64,000 nt of DNA, taken from assembly GCF_020099395.1 (NCBI RefSeq), contig NZ_CP083590.1:6386001-6450000 (forward strand). The letters run 5' to 3'. The position numbers and the translations under genes are program-made. This document shows, in pieces, positions 1 through 9,373 of the stretch (positions within the stretch are counted from its first letter, which is position 1; every line of letters starts with the position of its first letter). Source of the DNA: Streptomyces mobaraensis. GTDB lineage: Bacteria; Actinomycetota; Actinomycetes; Streptomycetales; Streptomycetaceae. The notes under the pieces are model-generated. The model ran no database searches, was not told the origin of the DNA, and saw only the letters and a list, made by a program, of their open reading frames with translations.

Positions 1-947
1 GCCCGTGGGGACAACCGGGTGCGCTCGCCGATCTCCTTGTTCGTCAGCCCGGTCGCGGCGAGCTCGGCGATCCGGCGTTCCTGCCAGGTCAGCGCCGCGA
101 CGTCGCGGGCCGACGGGGCCAGGGGGTGGCCGACGAACCGCAGTTCGGTGCGGGCACGGTCCGCCCACGCCGCGCAGCCGAGGCGGTCGAAGGCCTCGGC
201 GGCCGGCACCAGCGCCTGCCGGGCGGCGCGCGGTTCCTTCAGTCGTTGCAGGGCGGAGCCGTAGGCGAGGCGGATGCGGGCCAGCTCGAAGGGAAAGTCG
301 CCGGCCGCCGGGTGTGCTTCGACGCGCGCGTACATCGTCGTCGCCTCCGCCAGGTCGTCGGCGGCGGTCATCGCGAGGGCGCCGTAGGCGGAGAGGGCCA
401 GCCGTGGGGACGCCTCCGGCAGGCCGGCCTCGCGGGCCGCCAGGGTGTGCTGCCGCGCCTGCTCACGGCGGCCGCTGTGCAGCGAGGCCTCCACCAGTTC
501 GAGCAGGGCGCGCGGGGCGATCTGGTGGGCGTGGCGGTCGAAGCTGCCCGGCGGCGTCATCCCGATGGCGCACAGGCAGGCCGCCTCGAAGTCTCCTTCG
601 GTGAGCGGCACTCCGGTGGCGATCGCCTCCGTGATCTGGGTGAGCAGACCGACCCCGCGCGGGCGGGCCCAGGCGTCCACGGCGGACTGTGGCTGCCGCG
701 CGGCGCCGAGCCGCCGCTGTCTGGCCGCCAACTGCCCCAGCACGGCCCGGGTGTGGTACGCGAGGAGGACGTGGCCGTGCGCGGTGGACAGCTCCAGCGC
801 CTGGTGCCCGGTCCGCTCCGCCTCCTTCCAGTCGCCGGAGTACATCTGGTCCAGCATCAGCATCCGCAGCATGATCATCACGCTCGACACGGCGCCGGCC
901 TCCCGCTCCCGTTCGGTGGCGCGCCCATGGCGTGCCTCCCGGGACAC
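1..947 (-). CDS. LuxR-family transcriptional regulator, C-terminus cut by window edge
   Basis: The minus-strand frame ends at the left edge in a clear LuxR-type helix-turn-helix (LTWQERRIAELAATGLTNKEIG). The roughly 270 residues before it are Ala/Leu/Arg-rich helical repeats like the TPR-type sensor region of MalT/LAL regulators (for example ALELSTAHGHVLLAYHTRAV). No P-loop ATPase is visible, so this is either a short LuxR protein or the tail of a decayed large one; the frame is closed upstream by a stop at 1068. I chose the GTG at 945-947 because GGGGGA lies six bases upstream; GTG at 969 is an alternative. It lies about 225 bp downstream of the drug exporter on the same strand and may be co-transcribed. 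Function beyond DNA binding is inference. Confidence 0.75.
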   Translation of the reverse strand, partial: MSREARHGRATEREREAGAVSSVMIMLRMLMLDQMYSGDWKEAERTGHQALELSTAHGHVLLAYHTRAVLGQLAARQRRLGAARQPQSAVDAWARPRGVGLLTQITEAIATGVPLTEGDFEAACLCAIGMTPPGSFDRHAHQIAPRALLELVEASLHSGRREQARQHTLAAREAGLPEASPRLALSAYGALAMTAADDLAEATTMYARVEAHPAAGDFPFELARIRLAYGSALQRLKEPRAARQALVPAAEAFDRLGCAAWADRARTELRFVGHPLAPSARDVAALTWQERRIAELAATGLTNKEIGERTRLSPR

Positions 948-1171
948 CGATCGTCCCCCACAGGCAAACACGGCAGAACCGGCCCCGCATCCCCTGACCG
1001 GCAGGGCGGCCTCCCCGACGATCAGTGTCGGACAACCCGCCCTTCCGCCCGTGGAACCGCTCCCGGATTACCGCCCCGCCCAGGCAGAACCGCCCGTCGG
1101 TCGGCGCTCGGGACGCAACGTCACCGGGACCCCAACCTCCGGTCGGGGCAGGGCCTTGGCCTGTTGACGCC

Positions 1172-2368
1172 TCAGGAGGCGGGTTCCGTCGCGGCCGTGG
1201 GCCGTGCGGCCCGGGTCAGGTTCAGGGCCAGGAGGGCCAGGACGGCGCAGATCGTCATGCCGAGAAAGACGGGGACAGCCGTGTCCCGGCCGCCGAGGCC
1301 GACCAGTGGGGCGGCGACGGCGCTCAGGACGCTCTGGACAGTGCCCAGGAGGGCGGATCCGGTGCCGGCGGCGCGGGAGGCGTGTTCCAGAGCGAGGGAG
1401 GTGGTCGTGATGCCGACCAGGCATATGCCGACCAGGGCGGCGTAGAGCAGGGCCAGGGTCAGCCACAGGTTCAGCCCGTCGGCGACGGCGGCGGCGAGGG
1501 CTGCGGCCGTGGCCGCGAGCATGACGAAGAGCCCGGTGCGCAGCAGGGCGGCCGGGGTGAAGCGTCCGACGAGCTTGGTGATGACGGTGCTGGCGAGGAC
1601 GCTGACGATGCCGACGGAGGCGAGGGCGGCGGAGTTCTGGCCGACGGTGAGGCCGAGGACGTTCTGGAAGAGGAAGGACGATCCGCCCAGGTAGCAGAAG
1701 AGGACGGCCATGGACATGCCGAAGCAGAGCGTGTAGCCGAGGTAGCCACGGTCGGCCAGGACCTCCCGCACCGCGCGCAGGGTGCCGGCCGTGCCGCCGG
1801 TGTGGCGCTGCTCGCGGGGCAGGCTCTCCGGGAGGGCGAAGACGGCGGCGAGCAGGGCGAGCAGCGAGACGCCGGTCAGGACCCAGAACACGGTGCGCCA
1901 GTCGGCGGCCTCGATCACCACGCCGCCCGCGACGGGGGCGACGACCGGGGCGACGCTGCCGATGGTCATCAGGACCCCGAAGAGCCGGGCCGCGGTGTCG
2001 CCCTTGGCCCTGTCGGAGATGACGGCCCGGCCGATGACCACGCCGGCCGCGCCGCTGAAGCCCTGGACGAAGCGGAGCACGATCAGCCAGCCCGCCGACG
2101 GGGCGAGGGCGCACAGGGCACTGGCCGCGATGCACGCCGTACCGCCGACCAGGATCGGCCGTCGGCGGCCGAACCGGTCGGACAGCGGCCCCAGGACCAG
2201 CTGGCCCAGGCCCATGCCGGTCAGGAACGCGGTCAGGGTGAGCTGGACGCCCGAGGCATTGGTGTGCAGGTCACCGGCCATCTCGGGAAAGGCGGGCAAG
2301 TACATGTCGGTGGCCAGGGGCATCACGAACGCCAGCAGCACCAGGGCCGCCATCATCACAACAGGCAT
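1172..2368 (-). CDS. Bcr/CflA-type MFS drug exporter
   Basis: A 398-residue, 12-helix major facilitator. The N-terminus (ATDMYLPAFPEMAGDL) and the loop 2-3 motif (GPLSDRFGRRRPIL) are typical of the Bcr/CflA drug:proton antiporter subfamily. The start is ATG 2366-2368 with GGAG seven bases upstream; the open frame runs further upstream but that extension is Arg/Pro-rich and not protein-like. Predicted role: inner-membrane efflux of small toxic compounds; substrate unknown. The LuxR gene follows on the same strand. Confidence 0.88.
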   Translation of the reverse strand: MPVVMMAALVLLAFVMPLATDMYLPAFPEMAGDLHTNASGVQLTLTAFLTGMGLGQLVLGPLSDRFGRRRPILVGGTACIAASALCALAPSAGWLIVLRFVQGFSGAAGVVIGRAVISDRAKGDTAARLFGVLMTIGSVAPVVAPVAGGVVIEAADWRTVFWVLTGVSLLALLAAVFALPESLPREQRHTGGTAGTLRAVREVLADRGYLGYTLCFGMSMAVLFCYLGGSSFLFQNVLGLTVGQNSAALASVGIVSVLASTVITKLVGRFTPAALLRTGLFVMLAATAAALAAAVADGLNLWLTLALLYAALVGICLVGITTTSLALEHASRAAGTGSALLGTVQSVLSAVAAPLVGLGGRDTAVPVFLGMTICAVLALLALNLTRAARPTAATEPAS

Positions 2369-2745
2369 GCATTGTCTCCGAAAGGAACGGGTCGAGGAAG
2401 GACAGGGCCCTCCTCCGGAGCGGAGGGAGGTCCCGCCGGGCGGGCGACGGGGCCCGCACGACGCCCACCGCGGCGCGCGGAGCCTGAGGGCATTCGAGGC
2501 GCCCGCCACCCGCATCGACCGTAGGAACTGCGCCCCCGTCGACGCATCGGCCCGCGGACCGGAATGTAGCCCTCCGAAAGTGCTGCTCCGCAGGCCCCGG
2601 CCCAGGACGGACCGTCGGCGGACGTACGTCGCCCGCCCTACCCGCCGATCGGCCGACGCGCGGGCGGGCCGTACGGCCGGACCCTGGAAGGGATCGGGGC
2701 GGCAGCAGCAAGCCGCCGATCGATGCGAAGGGAGTACGGGTCGTC
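2369..2745. other. Intergenic region between divergent genes
   Basis: About 375 bp between the start of the minus-strand exporter and a small plus-strand ORF. It must contain both promoters. I see no convincing gene, repeat or known RNA motif in it. Confidence 0.5.
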
Positions 2746-2922
2746 ATGTCTGCGACCACCGGGGACGAGGCCGCCACTCGGCGGTTGTCCGAGATCGCCG
2801 CCTTCTACCTGCGAGGACTGCCCAAGGACGCCCGCGAGAATGCTGTGCGGGAGAGGGCCGCGGAGGAGCTGGAACGGGCCGTTACGGACATCAGGAAGGC
2901 TCTGACCAGCGAAAGATGGTGA
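2746..2922 (+). CDS. Small hypothetical protein (58 aa)
   Basis: An ATG frame of 58 codons preceded at 12 bases by GGGAG. The product is a charged amphipathic helix-rich peptide (SEIAAFYLRGLPKDARENAV, then ERAAEELERAVTDIRKAL), suggestive of a small helical protein rather than a chance frame. No family recognised. It sits alone between two exporters. Confidence 0.5.
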   Translation: MSATTGDEAATRRLSEIAAFYLRGLPKDARENAVRERAAEELERAVTDIRKALTSERW

Positions 2923-3220
2923 GGGTCGGCGGACGGCACCGTCCGTCCGTCGCTGCCGCCCGGCTTGCGGACGTTCCGCCCCGCGACGGGTCGACTCCAC
3001 GAGCCGCACACGCGGGCCGTTGCGGCCGGTGGGCAGTACGCCCGGTCAGGCGAGAGCACTGCGCCGCATCGGCGATCGGCCCCGGACAGGCTGTCCGGGC
3101 GGTTCGCCGGCCGGCTCCCCGGAGCGGGCGCCCCGCCCACCCCGTCCGTCCGCTGGCGGCCGGGAACAAGCGGAGGAATTGTCGGAGAGAAAAGGCTTCC
3201 GCAGGGAAGGACAAGCCGCC

Positions 3221-4630
3221 GTGCCCGAGCTCGCCCCCCGCCGACGCGGTCTCGCCCTGGCGGTCTGTTCGGCCGCCATCCTCATGGTCGGCGTCGATGT
3301 CACCGCGCTGAACGTCGCCCTCCCCGCCATGGAGCGGGAGCTGTCCGCCTCCGTCTCCGGGATGCAGTGGGCCGTCGCCGCCTACAGCCTGGGCATGGCG
3401 ACGCTGATGCTCTACGCCGGGTCCACCGCTGACCGGATCGGGCGCAAAAAGGTCCTGCTGGCAGGCATCGTGATCTTCACGGTCGCCTCGGTGCTGTGCG
3501 CGCTCGCGCCGTCTCTGCCCGCCCTGATCGGCTTCCGGATCCTTCAGGGCGTGGGGGCCGCGGGCCTGGGCCCCGTCGCCATGGCGATCGTCGCGCACAC
3601 CTTCCCCGAGCGGCATGAGCGGACCCGCGCCATGGGTATGTGGATGGGGGCCTATGGCCTCGGACTGGCCCTCGGGCCGGTGGTCGGCGGGGTGCTGGTG
3701 GACGCTGCCGGCTGGCGGTCGGTGTTCTGGCTGAACGTCCCCTTCGGGATCGCCGCGTCCGTGATCGCGGTGCGCAGCGTCCCGGAGTCGCGGGCCGAGC
3801 GGCCGCGCCGGCCGGACCCGGTGGGCCAGCTGCTGGTGATGACCCTGCTGGCGCCGCTGGCGTACGGGATCATCGAAGCGCCGCGCGCCGGCTGGACGGC
3901 GCCGGCCGTCATCGCCTGCTTCGTGGTCGCCGTCGCCTCGTGTGCCGCCCTGCTCGCCTACGAGCGCCGCCGGACGGAACCACTGATCGAACTGGGGTTC
4001 TTCCATGATCCGCAGTTCGGCGGCGCGATCGCCGCCGCGGTGGCCATCTTCGGGACGTTCGGCGGCTTCTTCTTCCTGACCGCCATCTACTTGCAGAACC
4101 CGCTGCGGATGTCCGCCGCCGAGGCGGGCCTGTGGATGCTGGTGCCCGCGGGCGTCCTCGCGATCTCCTCCCTGTACGCGGCCCGGCTCGCCCAGCGGTA
4201 CGGAGCGCGGTCGCTGATGGTCGGAGCCGGAGTCGCGCTCGCGGCAAGCGGCGCACTGATCGCCCTGTTCGCCGCCGACTCCGCACGCTGGCTGATCGCC
4301 GTCGAGTACGTCCTCTTCGGACTGGGCGTCGGTCTGTCGAGCCCGCTGATGATCACCGCCGGCGTCTCGGGCATGCCGGAGGACCGGGCCGGACTCGCCT
4401 CCGGGATGCTCACCACCTTCGGCCGCTCCGCCTTCGCGATGGGCGTCGCAGTCCTCGGTGCCATCCTCAACGCCGGGCTGCACGGCGCCCCGCTGACCGA
4501 CGCGGCAGCCTTCACCTCGGCCGTCCGACCCGCCTGGTGGATCCTCGCGGCCGGCGGAGTGACCACCGCCCTGCTGGGATTCCTGATCACCGGCAAGCAG
4601 GCCGCAGACCCGGAGGCCCGGTGCGCCTGA
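3221..4630 (+). CDS. DHA2-family MFS exporter (14-TM type)
   Basis: 469 residues, in the size range of the 14-helix DHA2 drug:proton antiporters (QacA/LfrA/EmrB group). Visible signatures are the helix-1 acidic motif GVDVTALNVALPAMERELSA, the loop 2-3 motif STADRIGRKKVLL, and the motif-C-like stretch GLGLALGPVVGGVLVD in helix 5. GTG 3221 is taken as start because the upstream open frame is not protein-like; the ribosome-binding site is weak (AGGGAAGG about ten bases upstream). Substrate cannot be told from sequence. Confidence 0.88.
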   Translation: MPELAPRRRGLALAVCSAAILMVGVDVTALNVALPAMERELSASVSGMQWAVAAYSLGMATLMLYAGSTADRIGRKKVLLAGIVIFTVASVLCALAPSLPALIGFRILQGVGAAGLGPVAMAIVAHTFPERHERTRAMGMWMGAYGLGLALGPVVGGVLVDAAGWRSVFWLNVPFGIAASVIAVRSVPESRAERPRRPDPVGQLLVMTLLAPLAYGIIEAPRAGWTAPAVIACFVVAVASCAALLAYERRRTEPLIELGFFHDPQFGGAIAAAVAIFGTFGGFFFLTAIYLQNPLRMSAAEAGLWMLVPAGVLAISSLYAARLAQRYGARSLMVGAGVALAASGALIALFAADSARWLIAVEYVLFGLGVGLSSPLMITAGVSGMPEDRAGLASGMLTTFGRSAFAMGVAVLGAILNAGLHGAPLTDAAAFTSAVRPAWWILAAGGVTTALLGFLITGKQAADPEARCA

Positions 4631-4639
4631 TCCAGAGTC

Positions 4640-4730
4640 TGGCGGCTCCAGGGGGCGCAGAGTCCTGGTGTCCAGCGGAACTTGCAGGGGGTCTTGGTGC
4701 CCAGCGGAGCCCGAAGGGCACTTTCCCTCC
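4640..4730. repeat. Short imperfect tandem repeat in a convergent intergenic region
   Basis: Between the exporter and the convergent WYL regulator the sequence TCCTGGTGTCCAGCGGAAC recurs about 34 bases later as TCTTGGTGCCCAGCGGAGC. This could be part of a transcription stop region or an operator pair; no clean stem with a T-run is visible. Confidence 0.35.
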
Positions 4731-4869
4731 GCTGACGGGGTGAGCATGTGCAGCGTGCGGCATTGCCGTCCTGCTGCCTCGTCCGGTCGTCATGGCGGTG
4801 CACAGGCCCAGCCGCACGATTCGCCGGGCACCCTGGCGGCGTGTGACGGTTACGAAGGATCGCCGCTTC

Positions 4870-5589
4870 TCATGGCGGGGGTGCGAGCGCGGCCAGTGCG
4901 GCGGGTCGCACCGCGCCGGCGGCGGCCGAGCCGCGCAGGAGCTCGGCCAGATCGTGCGTCCCGGCCCGCTCCATGGTGGGAGTCGCCGCCGTGACGCGGT
5001 CGAGACGGAAGCCCCGGCCCGCCTCTCGCGTGCGGCACCAGGCGATGAGGTACCACCGGCCGTCGGCGGTGAGCAGCCCGGCCGGCTCCACCGCGCGCTC
5101 GCTCTCGCGCCCTGCCGCGTCGATGTAGGACAGCCGCAGCACTGTGCTGGTGGTGAGGGCCTGCTCCACCGCCGTGCGGACCGCGGAGTCGGACGGCGCG
5201 GGCACCGCGACGATCCGTGCGGCGAGGTGCTGGGCCGCCGCCGAGGCCGGGCCGGTCATCGAGGCCGCGATCTTCTGGGCTGCCGTGCGGGCCGCACCGG
5301 CGTACGGGGCGCAGGCGTCGGCCGTGGCGAGCGCGGCAGCCAGGGCCGAGGCTTCATCGGTGGTGAAGCGGATCGGGGGCAGGGTCATTTCCGGGTCGAT
5401 CGACCAGCCCCCGCCGCGCCCGGGTGTGGTGCGTACCGGGACGCCGGTCTCCATCAGCGCCTGGAGGTCGCGTTGGACGGTGCGCGTGCTCACCTCGAAT
5501 CGCGCGGCGAGCGCCGCGACCGTCAGTGGTCGCGGTGCCGTCGCGCGCAACTCCTCCACCAGTGCGTAGAGCCGGGCAGTGCGGTTCAT
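4870..5589 (-). CDS. WYL-domain (YafY/DeoR-like) transcriptional regulator
   Basis: 239 residues. The N-terminal 55 residues form an HTH_11 winged helix (LTVAALAARFEVSTRTVQRD). A WYL domain follows at about residues 140-210, with the hallmark WYLIAWCRTREAGRGFRLDR. Such proteins usually sense a small ligand or nucleic acid through the WYL domain and repress neighbouring genes. It starts 10 bases after the stop of the esterase gene on the same strand, so the two form an operon and the esterase is a plausible target or partner. Confidence 0.9.
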   Translation of the reverse strand: MNRTARLYALVEELRATAPRPLTVAALAARFEVSTRTVQRDLQALMETGVPVRTTPGRGGGWSIDPEMTLPPIRFTTDEASALAAALATADACAPYAGAARTAAQKIAASMTGPASAAAQHLAARIVAVPAPSDSAVRTAVEQALTTSTVLRLSYIDAAGRESERAVEPAGLLTADGRWYLIAWCRTREAGRGFRLDRVTAATPTMERAGTHDLAELLRGSAAAGAVRPAALAALAPPP

Positions 5590-5599
5590 GCGGGCGACG

Positions 5600-6538
5600 C
5601 TACCGGCCCGTGGCGGACAGGAAATCCCGCTCGCGCCGCAGTTCCCGCTCGGTGATGGTCAGGGGGAACAGGGTGAAGCCGTGCATGGCTCCGGCGACGA
5701 CACCGAGCTGCACAGGTGCGCCTGCCGCCTGCCACCGCCGGGCCAGGAAGAGCGAGTCGTCCCGCAGCGGGTCCTCGGCGCCGACGACGATCCGGGCGGG
5801 CGGCAGGCCGGTCAGGTCGGCGAACAGCGGTGAGACCTCCGGGTCGCGGCGCTGCTCCGCCCCCATGCCGGGTGTGAACAGCTCATAGGTCCGCCGAAGC
5901 GTGTCGGTGTTGCTCAGCAGCCGCTTGGAGCCGAACGATCGCTGGCTTGGTGTCATCGACAGGTCGTAGGGGCCGAACAGCAGATGGGCCGCCTGGAACG
6001 CGCCGGTGATGCCGTGCCGGTCGCGAAGGCGCAGCAGTGTCACGACGCTCAGGTGGGCACCGGCCGATTCACCTCCGATCAGCAGCCGCCAGGTGCCGAA
6101 CTCGGCCGCGGCGTGCCTCACCAGCCACCGGGCGGCCGCTTCACAGTCGTCGGGCCCGGCGGGGAAGGGGTGTTCCGGCGCGAGGCGGTAATCCACGCTG
6201 ACCACGGCCAGCCGCGCCTGCTCGGCGAGTCGCCACAGTCTCTCGTCCTGTCCGTCCGCGGAGCCGAACGCCCAGCCGCCTCCGTGAATGTGCACATACA
6301 CGCCCTCGACGTGGTCCGGCACGAAGACCCGTACCTTCACTCCGCCCTCGACGACGCGGTCTTGGCCCTGTGGCAGTCGTACCGGCGGCCTGTCGCCGCC
6401 GAGCCGGTTGCGCCGAAGCGTGGCCAGCAGGGTCGCGTCCGGCGCCTCTTCGCGTGCTGGGCGGCTCGCGGCGGCGGCCTCGAATTGCTTGTTGAATGCC
6501 AGGGTCTCGGCGAGGCAGTCCTCATCGGTCATCATCAT
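5600..6538 (-). CDS. Alpha/beta hydrolase of the hormone-sensitive-lipase (HSL) family
   Basis: About 312 residues. The oxyanion-hole motif HGGGWAFG, the nucleophile elbow GGESAG, a later acid region (GAEDPLRDD) and the catalytic histidine (GAMHGF) match acetyl-esterases/lipases of the HSL family. No signal peptide, so cytoplasmic. Three consecutive ATG codons (6530-6538) offer starts with no strong Shine-Dalgarno; the first is used here. It is transcribed directly ahead of the WYL regulator. Predicted reaction: hydrolysis of short-chain esters; physiological substrate unknown. Confidence 0.88.
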   Translation of the reverse strand: MMMTDEDCLAETLAFNKQFEAAAASRPAREEAPDATLLATLRRNRLGGDRPPVRLPQGQDRVVEGGVKVRVFVPDHVEGVYVHIHGGGWAFGSADGQDERLWRLAEQARLAVVSVDYRLAPEHPFPAGPDDCEAAARWLVRHAAAEFGTWRLLIGGESAGAHLSVVTLLRLRDRHGITGAFQAAHLLFGPYDLSMTPSQRSFGSKRLLSNTDTLRRTYELFTPGMGAEQRRDPEVSPLFADLTGLPPARIVVGAEDPLRDDSLFLARRWQAAGAPVQLGVVAGAMHGFTLFPLTITERELRRERDFLSATGR

Positions 6539-6790
6539 GTTGCCGACAGTCGCAGCCGTCCGCGACACCGTCCTGTCACCGTTTCCCGGTGAGCTGCGTC
6601 ACAGGTCTGCCCGCGCCGCCACCCAGCCCCGCCCACCGCCTGATCGGCGCGTCGTCCCGGCCCAGCCGCGGCATCCCTCCGCGACCGGAATCCAGTGAGC
6701 ACCGACGGGATATGACGACACGTCTGGTCGGGACGGGGAGGCATGCCTGCTCGACCTGTACATGGTCCGGCACATGGGGCCGTCCGAGGA

Positions 6791-7160
6791 GGGCGAGTCC
6801 TGACCCGGCAACTGATCGATCTCTACGAGGAGGTCGTGCCCGGCACCTCTTCGACCCGATCGTGTCCGCCCTCATCCGCCCCCTCGTCGGCGACACGTGC
6901 GCCGAATGGCTCCGGGTACCGCGGACCCCGTGGGACACCGTCGTCAAGGCCGTACCCCACCTCCTCGGCATCCTGGAAACCATAGAGGACCGCTCCCCGC
7001 TCGGTGCCTGGGCCCTGGGCCGCCTCGGCCACCTCACCACCGTGTCCGAGCTGTCCTCCTTCACTCGCGGACACGTCATGCACTACGCCATTCCCGAACA
7101 GCTCAAGAAGGACTACGGCGTCTCCAGCGCGGTTTCCCGCACGGTTCGGCGCTCCGTGGG
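6791..7160 (+). pseudogene. Frameshifted remnant, possibly an MpaB-type (DUF2236) oxygenase
   Basis: A protein-like stretch starts in one frame (LTRQLIDLYEEVVPG, from about 6800) and continues after a one-base shift near 6845 in another (HLFDPIVSALIRPLVGDTCAEWL through HVMHYAIPEQLKKDYG, to about 7125). Adding one C after VVPG would restore a continuous reading frame. The helical content and MHYAIP-like tail suggest the C-terminal part of an oxygenase of the MpaB/DUF2236 type, but that name is a guess. No intact N-terminal part is present. Confidence 0.45.
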
Positions 7161-7321
7161 GTGGCCGGACCTTACAGGGCGAAGGCTTCGCGGCGCTCAC
7201 AGCACGTGCCGCAGGTGCCGCAGTGGGCCGTGCCCCCCTTCGGCCGGTCGGGAGCGGTATGGGCCCGGGAGAACTGGGGGTTACGACATAGTCCCGGCCC
7301 TGCCGGACTGTCGCTCCGAGC

Positions 7322-7358
7322 AAGGCGCCTGACGACAAAAGCCCGGGTCAGGCGCCTT
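7322..7358 (+). terminator. Rho-independent terminator-like hairpin
   Basis: A perfect 12-bp inverted repeat, AAGGCGCCTGAC and GTCAGGCGCCTT, separated by 13 bases and followed by two further Ts. It lies just after the frameshifted remnant and before a minus-strand gene tail, so it may serve either strand. Confidence 0.75.
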
Positions 7359-7367
7359 TTCGTGTGG

Positions 7368-7472
7368 CCCCTAGAAGAAGCCGAGCTTCTTCGGGGAGTA
7401 CGAGACGAGCAGGTTCTTCGTCTGCTGGTGGTACAGCAGCCGCACTGCTCTGACCAGGGGAAATGCTGTTGT
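7368..7472 (-). pseudogene. C-terminal scrap of an unidentified gene
   Basis: The minus strand reads VRLLYHQQTKNLLVSYSPKK then LGFF and a TAG stop at about 7370. It looks like a genuine protein end but has no upstream gene body, and the segment up to 7733 is otherwise empty. Family not recognised. Confidence 0.3.
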
Positions 7473-7733
7473 GTGCGGCTTCTGGGAGGAGTCTGGGCCG
7501 GGAATGGTCCGGATCTTGGTCCCGTTCGTCCGGCGCCCCGGGCTGCTGTCGCGTGTTCGGCGGAGGGTGGCCAGCGTCGCGAGGAGGTGAAGAGATCAGC
7601 CGTGGCGTCGTGAAGCTGCGCTTGTTGTCAGGCGAGACGACGACAGGACGGACGTAGGGTCGGCGGCACCTCGAAATAGCCGTGCTGCGCCTGTTGTTGC
7701 TGCCGTTATGGAGCTGAGGGAGGGGATTTGGGG

Positions 7734-8612
7734 ATGAGGCTGTTCCGCACGCAGGGCTGTGTTACGGAGGTCGGGTCGCGTCTTGCCGAGGTCGAGGCGG
7801 ATGTGCAGGACCTTGTCGAGGCCAACCTCGAGGTGATGCTCGGTGTGCGGTTCCTGGCGAGTGAGTACAGCACTGGGCCCGTGCACGGCGGCCGGATCGA
7901 CACCCTGGGGATCGACGAGAACGGTGCCCCCGTGGTCATCGAGTTCAAGCGTGCGATAGACGCTGGCGTAATCAACCAGGGGCTCTTTTACCTTTCGTGG
8001 CTGGTGGACCACAAGGCGGAGTTCGGGCACTTGGTCCGCGACCGGCTCGGGGCAGCGGTCGCGGCCCAGGTGCTCTGGAGCGCGCCCCGGCTGATCTGCG
8101 TCGCCGGCAACTTCACCCGCTACGACGTCCATGCCATCCGCGAGCACCGGCGCAGCATCGACCTGGTCCGCTACCGCTTCTTCGGCACCGACCACTTCGG
8201 CCTGGAGACTGTCGCCTCCGTCGCCGCCCAGACGACGGTGCCGCGCACCCGCCGGGCGAGTGAGACCGCGGCGCCCGGTGCCCGTGTGGCCGCTGCAGCG
8301 ATGGAGGAGCTGTTCGCTGAGGTCGACCAGGTTCTGCTCGGGCTCGGTGACGACATCACCAAGGTCCAGCGCAAGACCTACCGCGCCTACCAGCGCCTGC
8401 GGAACTTCGCCTGCGTCTGCCCGCCACAGAAGAACAAGCTGCTCGTCTACCTCAAGGTCAACCCCAAGGAGATCGAACTCGTCCCCGGCTTCACCCGGGA
8501 CGTCACGGCGCTCGGCCACCACGGGACCGGCGACCTGGAAGTGCGGCTGCGCACGGACCGCGACCTGGAGCGGGCCCAAGAGCTGTTCCGGCTCAGCTAC
8601 ACCGCGGCGTAG
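7734..8612 (+). CDS. DUF91/DUF5655 protein with a PD-(D/E)XK nuclease-like domain
   Basis: 292 residues. The N-terminal half has a NucS-like PD-(D/E)XK core: RIDTLGIDENGAPVVIEFKR supplies the aspartate and the E-x-K pair. The C-terminal about 100 residues (YLKVNPKEIELVPGFTRDV) match DUF5655. This pairing is known in bacterial genomes; a role in nucleic-acid metabolism or defence is presumed but not established. ATG 7734 (or TTG 7728) follows GGGAGGGG. The gene stands alone among remnants. Confidence 0.8.
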   Translation: MRLFRTQGCVTEVGSRLAEVEADVQDLVEANLEVMLGVRFLASEYSTGPVHGGRIDTLGIDENGAPVVIEFKRAIDAGVINQGLFYLSWLVDHKAEFGHLVRDRLGAAVAAQVLWSAPRLICVAGNFTRYDVHAIREHRRSIDLVRYRFFGTDHFGLETVASVAAQTTVPRTRRASETAAPGARVAAAAMEELFAEVDQVLLGLGDDITKVQRKTYRAYQRLRNFACVCPPQKNKLLVYLKVNPKEIELVPGFTRDVTALGHHGTGDLEVRLRTDRDLERAQELFRLSYTAA

Positions 8613-8702
8613 GCACCGGCGGGTACTTGCCCGGTGCCCGGGTGGCGGGCCACGGCGTATGGAGTTGGCGGTTCGGTCTTGCTAGGGCCTCTCGATGCGG
8701 CG

Positions 8703-8775
8703 GTCATGGACTGGCGGTGGATTTCCTATGGTGCAGTGGATCCCCGGTTTCGCTAACCGGGGATCCACTGCTATA
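8703..8775 (-). promoter_or_regulatory. Hairpin element copy A (conjugative-element 5' leader type)
   Basis: A perfect 16-bp palindrome: CAGTGGATCCCCGGTT (8734-8749), loop TCGCT, AACCGGGGATCCACTG (8755-8770). Read on the minus strand it is preceded by CTATAGCAG and followed by an ATG at 8705-8707, the same arrangement as copy B near 28.87 kb, with which it shares a 31-base identical flank. The gene that should follow on the minus strand is gone (only about 36 codons open), so this is an orphaned leader. Confidence 0.8.
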
Positions 8776-8805
8776 GCGCTGAACCTGGGCACGGCGCTCC
8801 CTACA

Positions 8806-9051
8806 TCACCAGCCGGAGGGTTTGGCGGTGCCCACGGCACGGGCCACGGTGATTTCGATGACGACCCGGTTCGGGTTGACGCGCGGGGGCTTGTACCGCT
8901 GGGTGTAGCGTCGGTCTGCGTCGGCCACGGATCCAAGGTCGTCCTTGATGACCGCAGTGCCTTCGAGGACGCACCAGCAGCGGCCTTTGGCCTGGCTTCC
9001 GGTCACCGTCACGCCGGGGCCGACGACGCGAACGTTGCGGACCTTCTCGCC
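8806..9051 (-). pseudogene. PPOX/F420-dependent enzyme-like gene, 3' fragment
   Basis: The minus strand encodes about 80 residues that look like the C-terminal half of a pyridoxamine-5'-phosphate-oxidase-fold protein (KVRNVRVVGPGVTVTGSQAK, then GRCWCVLEGTAVIKDD, ending ARAVGTAKPSGW). A TAG at 9052-9054 closes the frame directly upstream and a DUF317 fragment is fused there, so the gene was cut by recombination. The last ten codons resemble those retained next to hairpin copy B at 28.95 kb. Confidence 0.6.
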
Positions 9052-9053
9052 CT

Positions 9054-9216
9054 AAATCGTCAGCGGGCGCGTGCACCGTTGCCGGGCGACGGGGCGGGCG
9101 GGGGAAGCCGTGCTGACGCGACGGGCAGGACAGTGCGTGTTGGTCCGGAAGGTGATCGGACCCCTGCCCGTGGGTCATGTGGAAGGTGAGGTCATGGACC
9201 ACGGCTGCCGGGCATC
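9054..9216 (-). pseudogene. C-terminal fragment of a DUF317 gene
   Basis: The minus strand reads AAVVHDLTFHMTHGQGS, matching AALVKDLTAHMVLGHGL at the end of the intact DUF317 gene at 29751-31133; the nucleotide similarity continues to the stop region (CGCGCCCGCTGACGA in the fragment, CGCGCCCGCTGACGA in the intact gene) with one frame-changing indel. This is a scrap of the conjugative element about 20 kb away from the intact copy. Confidence 0.65.
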
Positions 9217-9373
9217 GCCCTCAACCGGCTCGAACGGCACAACAAGAGCGCGAAGTGGTTCAGCCGCCTCCGCGCGAACCAGGGCCGCACCCTTCTCTTC
9301 CACGGCCACCTCAAGCCCGCCCTCCTGCGGAACGAGGCACCGCAATACGCGCTCTGGCAGGGCACCGTCTGAC
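9212..9373 (+). pseudogene. Remnant of an unidentified coding region
   Basis: The plus strand reads GIALNRLERHNKSAKWFSRL, then RANQGRTLLFHGHLKPALL and a TGA after LWQGTV. The composition is protein-like but there is no start and no family was recognised. It abuts the DUF317 fragment on one side and a regulator fragment on the other, consistent with serial deletion junctions. Confidence 0.35.

Noticed and set aside
8734..8770. Reading the conserved hairpins as intrinsic terminators
   Set aside because: They lie upstream of starts rather than after stops of same-strand genes, have no T-run, and share loop and flanks, which terminators would not.
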